From QAMX01 sp964448855 (GTDB lineage Bacteria; Bacillota; Clostridia; Oscillospirales; QAMX01): 32,796 bases of DNA. Shown here one piece after another: positions 31,112 through 32,796 of the stretch. The stretch is taken from assembly GCA_964448855.1 (NCBI GenBank), contig CAYUXI010000020.1:1-32796 (forward strand), written 5' to 3'. The position numbers and the translations under genes are program-made. Each line of letters starts with the position of its first letter. The first letter of the stretch is position 1. The notes under the pieces were generated by a model. It was not told the DNA's origin, ran no database searches, and saw only the letters and a list, made by a program, of their open reading frames with translations.

Positions 31112-31144
31112 CAATACTCTGCCGCAATTTATTTCGTTTGTCTT

Positions 31145-31173
31145 ATTATATGCGTTTCCTTCGGTTTTGTCAA
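31145..31173 (-). promoter_or_regulatory. Perfect consensus promoter of the flavoprotein operon
   Basis: On the minus strand TTGACA (31173-31168), 17 bp, TATAAT (31150-31145), a complete sigma-A match. The -35 begins 4 bp after the stop of the upstream kinase gene. The leader from the expected start to the first ATG is about 110 nt. Confidence 0.88.
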
Positions 31174-31177
31174 GAGG

Positions 31178-32203
31178 TTATGCGCCGAAATATTCGCGAT
31201 ACCGCTGGAGCACCTGTTCCGGCGTTGCAAAACCGGTCACGCCGATCTGCTGGATGGTGATGGAGGCGACGACGTTGCCGAGAACGGCGGCATCCTCCGG
31301 TGCTGCGCCGAGTGACAGCGCCAGCACGATGCCGGAGGCCGCAGAATCCCCGGCGCCGCAGATGTCGAACGGCCCCGGAACATTCAACGCCGACGCCGAG
31401 TGGATGCCCTCCGCGTCGAAGACCATGATGCCGTCCTTGCCGCGGGTCACGAAGACCGGGCGGTTGTTCTTGGCATACAGCTTCCGGCCGCAGTCAAACA
31501 CCATGTCTCCGTCCGGCTCGCCCTCATAGTTCGGATCAATGGAGCGCACCACTTCAAAGTTGTTGCACTTGACGATGACGCCGGAGAAGAGGTGGATAAA
31601 GGCGCGGGAATCCGCATAGATCACGAGCTCCGGGCGCTCCGCTGCCAGCTCAAAGACGGCCTGCCGGACGGCGGAATTGATGACGCCGCAATCGGGCTCG
31701 ACGAACTGATCGAGCACCAGCAGCGCATCCGAGGTGGCTGCACAGGCGCGCATATTGGCGATCACCTGTGCTTCGATGTCCTTGTCCATGGGTTTGAAGT
31801 TTTTGAAATCGAGGCGGTTCAGCTCCTCATAGCTGCCCGGCTCGCCGTACATCGGTTTGGTGTAGGTCGAGGTGCAGCGGTTCGGGTCACGAATCATGCC
31901 CGAGGTGTCCGCGCCCATCCGGTTCAGGACGTTGAGCAGCTCATAGCCCTCGCCGTCATCGCCGACGATGCCGACGCACTGCACCTGTGCCGTCAGGCCG
32001 CGCAGATTGGAAGCGACGTTGCCCGCGCCGCCCGCGTAAATCCCCTTGCCGATGACCTGATAGGCGGTCTTCCCGGTTTCCAGGGACGGTTCATCCAGCT
32101 TCGGATCGATATACAGATATTTGTCCAGGCAGAAATCGCCGACAACCGTGATTTTCGCCTGACTGGCACGCGCCATCAGTTCTTCAAGACGCTGCAGATT
32201 CAT
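31178..32203 (-). CDS. PfkB-family carbohydrate kinase, RfaE/HldE-like
   Basis: A 341-residue ribokinase-fold kinase most like the kinase half of RfaE/HldE (heptose-7-phosphate kinase). The N-terminal GGAGNVASNLRGL (about 52-64) and the C-terminal PfkB signature GPFDICGAGDSAASG (DxxGAGD with the catalytic Asp) are intact, with ATP-site runs such as VFVTRGKDGIMVF before it. The nucleotidyltransferase half of HldE is absent. Heptose pathways in Gram-positive bacteria serve S-layer or wall glycans; whether this enzyme uses heptose is uncertain. AGGAGG lies 7 nt before the ATG at 32203. It follows the HAD gene by 38 bp, and the two may be one operon for a phospho-sugar. Confidence 0.85.
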   Translation of the reverse strand: MNLQRLEELMARASQAKITVVGDFCLDKYLYIDPKLDEPSLETGKTAYQVIGKGIYAGGAGNVASNLRGLTAQVQCVGIVGDDGEGYELLNVLNRMGADTSGMIRDPNRCTSTYTKPMYGEPGSYEELNRLDFKNFKPMDKDIEAQVIANMRACAATSDALLVLDQFVEPDCGVINSAVRQAVFELAAERPELVIYADSRAFIHLFSGVIVKCNNFEVVRSIDPNYEGEPDGDMVFDCGRKLYAKNNRPVFVTRGKDGIMVFDAEGIHSASALNVPGPFDICGAGDSAASGIVLALSLGAAPEDAAVLGNVVASITIQQIGVTGFATPEQVLQRYREYFGA

Positions 32204-32241
32204 ATTGTTACCTCCTGTTTGTGTGTCTGCCGACTGGTCTC

Positions 32242-32796
32242 TCAGCGGCCAAGAATGAAGTTCACCAGCCGCTCCGCGCATTCAAAGTCCGGAATGACCG
32301 TACCGGCACCGGCCTTCACAAGGCGGTCGCGTTTCCACTGATCGATGCCCATTTTCCGGGATTCATCGGTGGCGACGGCAACCGGATAGCCGCCGAGGTT
32401 GGAGACGAGTTCAATTTCCACGAAGCCGTCGCCGAAGCTGAGCAGCTCCGTCCCGTCGAGGTTATTCTCTGCGAGCAGGCGTTTGATGACCAGCTCTTTG
32501 GTGCACGAGGTGACGTGCTCATCCAGTGCGCCGTAAATGTTTCCGTCGAAGTATTTGTCCAGTCCGAGCAGCGCCGCTTCCTCGCGCACCTGCGGCTGAT
32601 CGGTGCCGGAGGCGAGATACAGCGTCACACCGGCGCGCTTCAGTGCCTCCAGCAGCGGAACCGTTCCGCGGACAAGCAGGGATTCCGGATCGATGCTGCC
32701 GTTGGCCAGACCCTCGCGCCGATCCTTGATTTTTTCCATCAGGCGGCGCAGGTACTCCGTCTTATACGCCATCGGATCCTCCGGCGTACCGCCACG
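32242..32796 (-). CDS. HAD-superfamily hydrolase, N-terminus outside the window
   Basis: The frame is open to the window edge (upstream codons read RGGTPEDP before an internal ATG at 32772), so the gene is partial here. The 185 visible codons cover HAD motif II (LYLASGT), a helical cap remnant, a Lys-containing motif III region (TKELVIKRLL) and motif IV as FGDGFVEIELVSNLGG, where the acidic pair reads D-E. The catalytic DxD motif I must lie upstream outside the window. It is probably a phosphatase for a small sugar phosphate; the kinase gene 38 bp downstream fits a joint pathway. Confidence 0.8.
   Translation of the reverse strand, partial: RGGTPEDPMAYKTEYLRRLMEKIKDRREGLANGSIDPESLLVRGTVPLLEALKRAGVTLYLASGTDQPQVREEAALLGLDKYFDGNIYGALDEHVTSCTKELVIKRLLAENNLDGTELLSFGDGFVEIELVSNLGGYPVAVATDESRKMGIDQWKRDRLVKAGAGTVIPDFECAERLVNFILGR

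Noticed and set aside
31030..31140. T-box riboswitch in the flavoprotein operon leader
   Set aside because: The conserved T-box sequence (GGTGGNACCGCG) is absent and the leader of about 110 nt is too short.

Overview
The window reads as a chromosomal segment of an anaerobic, spore-forming, GC-rich Clostridia-type Firmicute, perhaps Oscillospiraceae/Ruminococcaceae-like (inference). The grounds are an alpha/beta-type small acid-soluble spore protein, a CwlD-type amidase, TldD/PmbA, a PucR/CdaR-type regulator, an FtsEX-EnvC-CtpA operon, an SLH-domain surface protein, lipoprotein solute-binding proteins and near-consensus sigma-A promoters (TTGACA, 17 bp, TATAAT). TGA is a normal stop here: cwlD, the sensor-like gene, ispDF and the FAD genes all end with it. 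I see no rRNA, tRNA, insertion sequence, integrase or CRISPR array.

Layout. 1-297: a strong promoter pointing left off the window, possibly that of an rRNA or tRNA operon, and a perfect hairpin. 298-3019 (-): pmbA and tldD, the latter without a normal start codon. 3177-4055 (+): a thioredoxin-reductase-like flavoprotein. 4104-7600 (+): two near-duplicate solute-binding lipoproteins with duplicated control regions and no permease genes. 7719-9035 (+): a lone GatZ/KbaZ-family protein. 9132-10312 (-): a decaying AT-richer patch with a YunG-like gene broken by an in-frame TGA and a truncated VWA protein fused to a DUF4357 domain. 10414 (+): the spore protein. 10679-12786 (-): cwlD-radA. 13037-15937 (+): a PAS/degenerate-kinase-like protein, then a WG-repeat/SLH surface protein. 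16003-20293 (-): a Gfo/Idh/MocA oxidoreductase and a large membrane-anchored glycoside-hydrolase-like protein. 20426-26191 (-): ftsE-ftsX-envC-ctpA-ispDF-def, tightly packed. 26243-27334 (-): a PucR/CdaR-type regulator. 27592-27834 (-): a small lipoprotein followed by an elaborate double hairpin. 27939-31029 (-): a three-gene glycerol-3-phosphate-oxidation-like module behind a perfect promoter and a leader terminator. 31178-32796 (-): a PfkB/RfaE-like kinase and a HAD phosphatase cut by the window edge.

How the genes fit together. The ftsEX-envC-ctpA run is a cell-wall hydrolase control unit (ABC-like FtsEX controlling a coiled-coil M23 protein), with isoprenoid (IspDF) and protein-maturation (deformylase) enzymes added downstream through overlapping or adjacent reading frames. 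The three-gene flavoprotein module looks like a soluble counterpart of anaerobic GlpABC, probably controlled by attenuation in its about 110-nt leader. The solute-binding proteins, KbaZ-like protein, Gfo/Idh oxidoreductase and glycoside hydrolase fit a carbohydrate-scavenging lifestyle, but they are separate transcription units.

Most worth a second look: the leader attenuator of the flavoprotein operon, the in-frame TGA in the YunG-like gene with a SECIS-shaped hairpin just 3' of it, the tldD gene with no ATG/GTG/TTG, the VWA-DUF4357 chimera, the double hairpin at 27475-27600, and the operator-like palindrome that is intact in one solute-binding-protein copy and eroded in the other. All domain assignments are from reading the sequence; no search was run.
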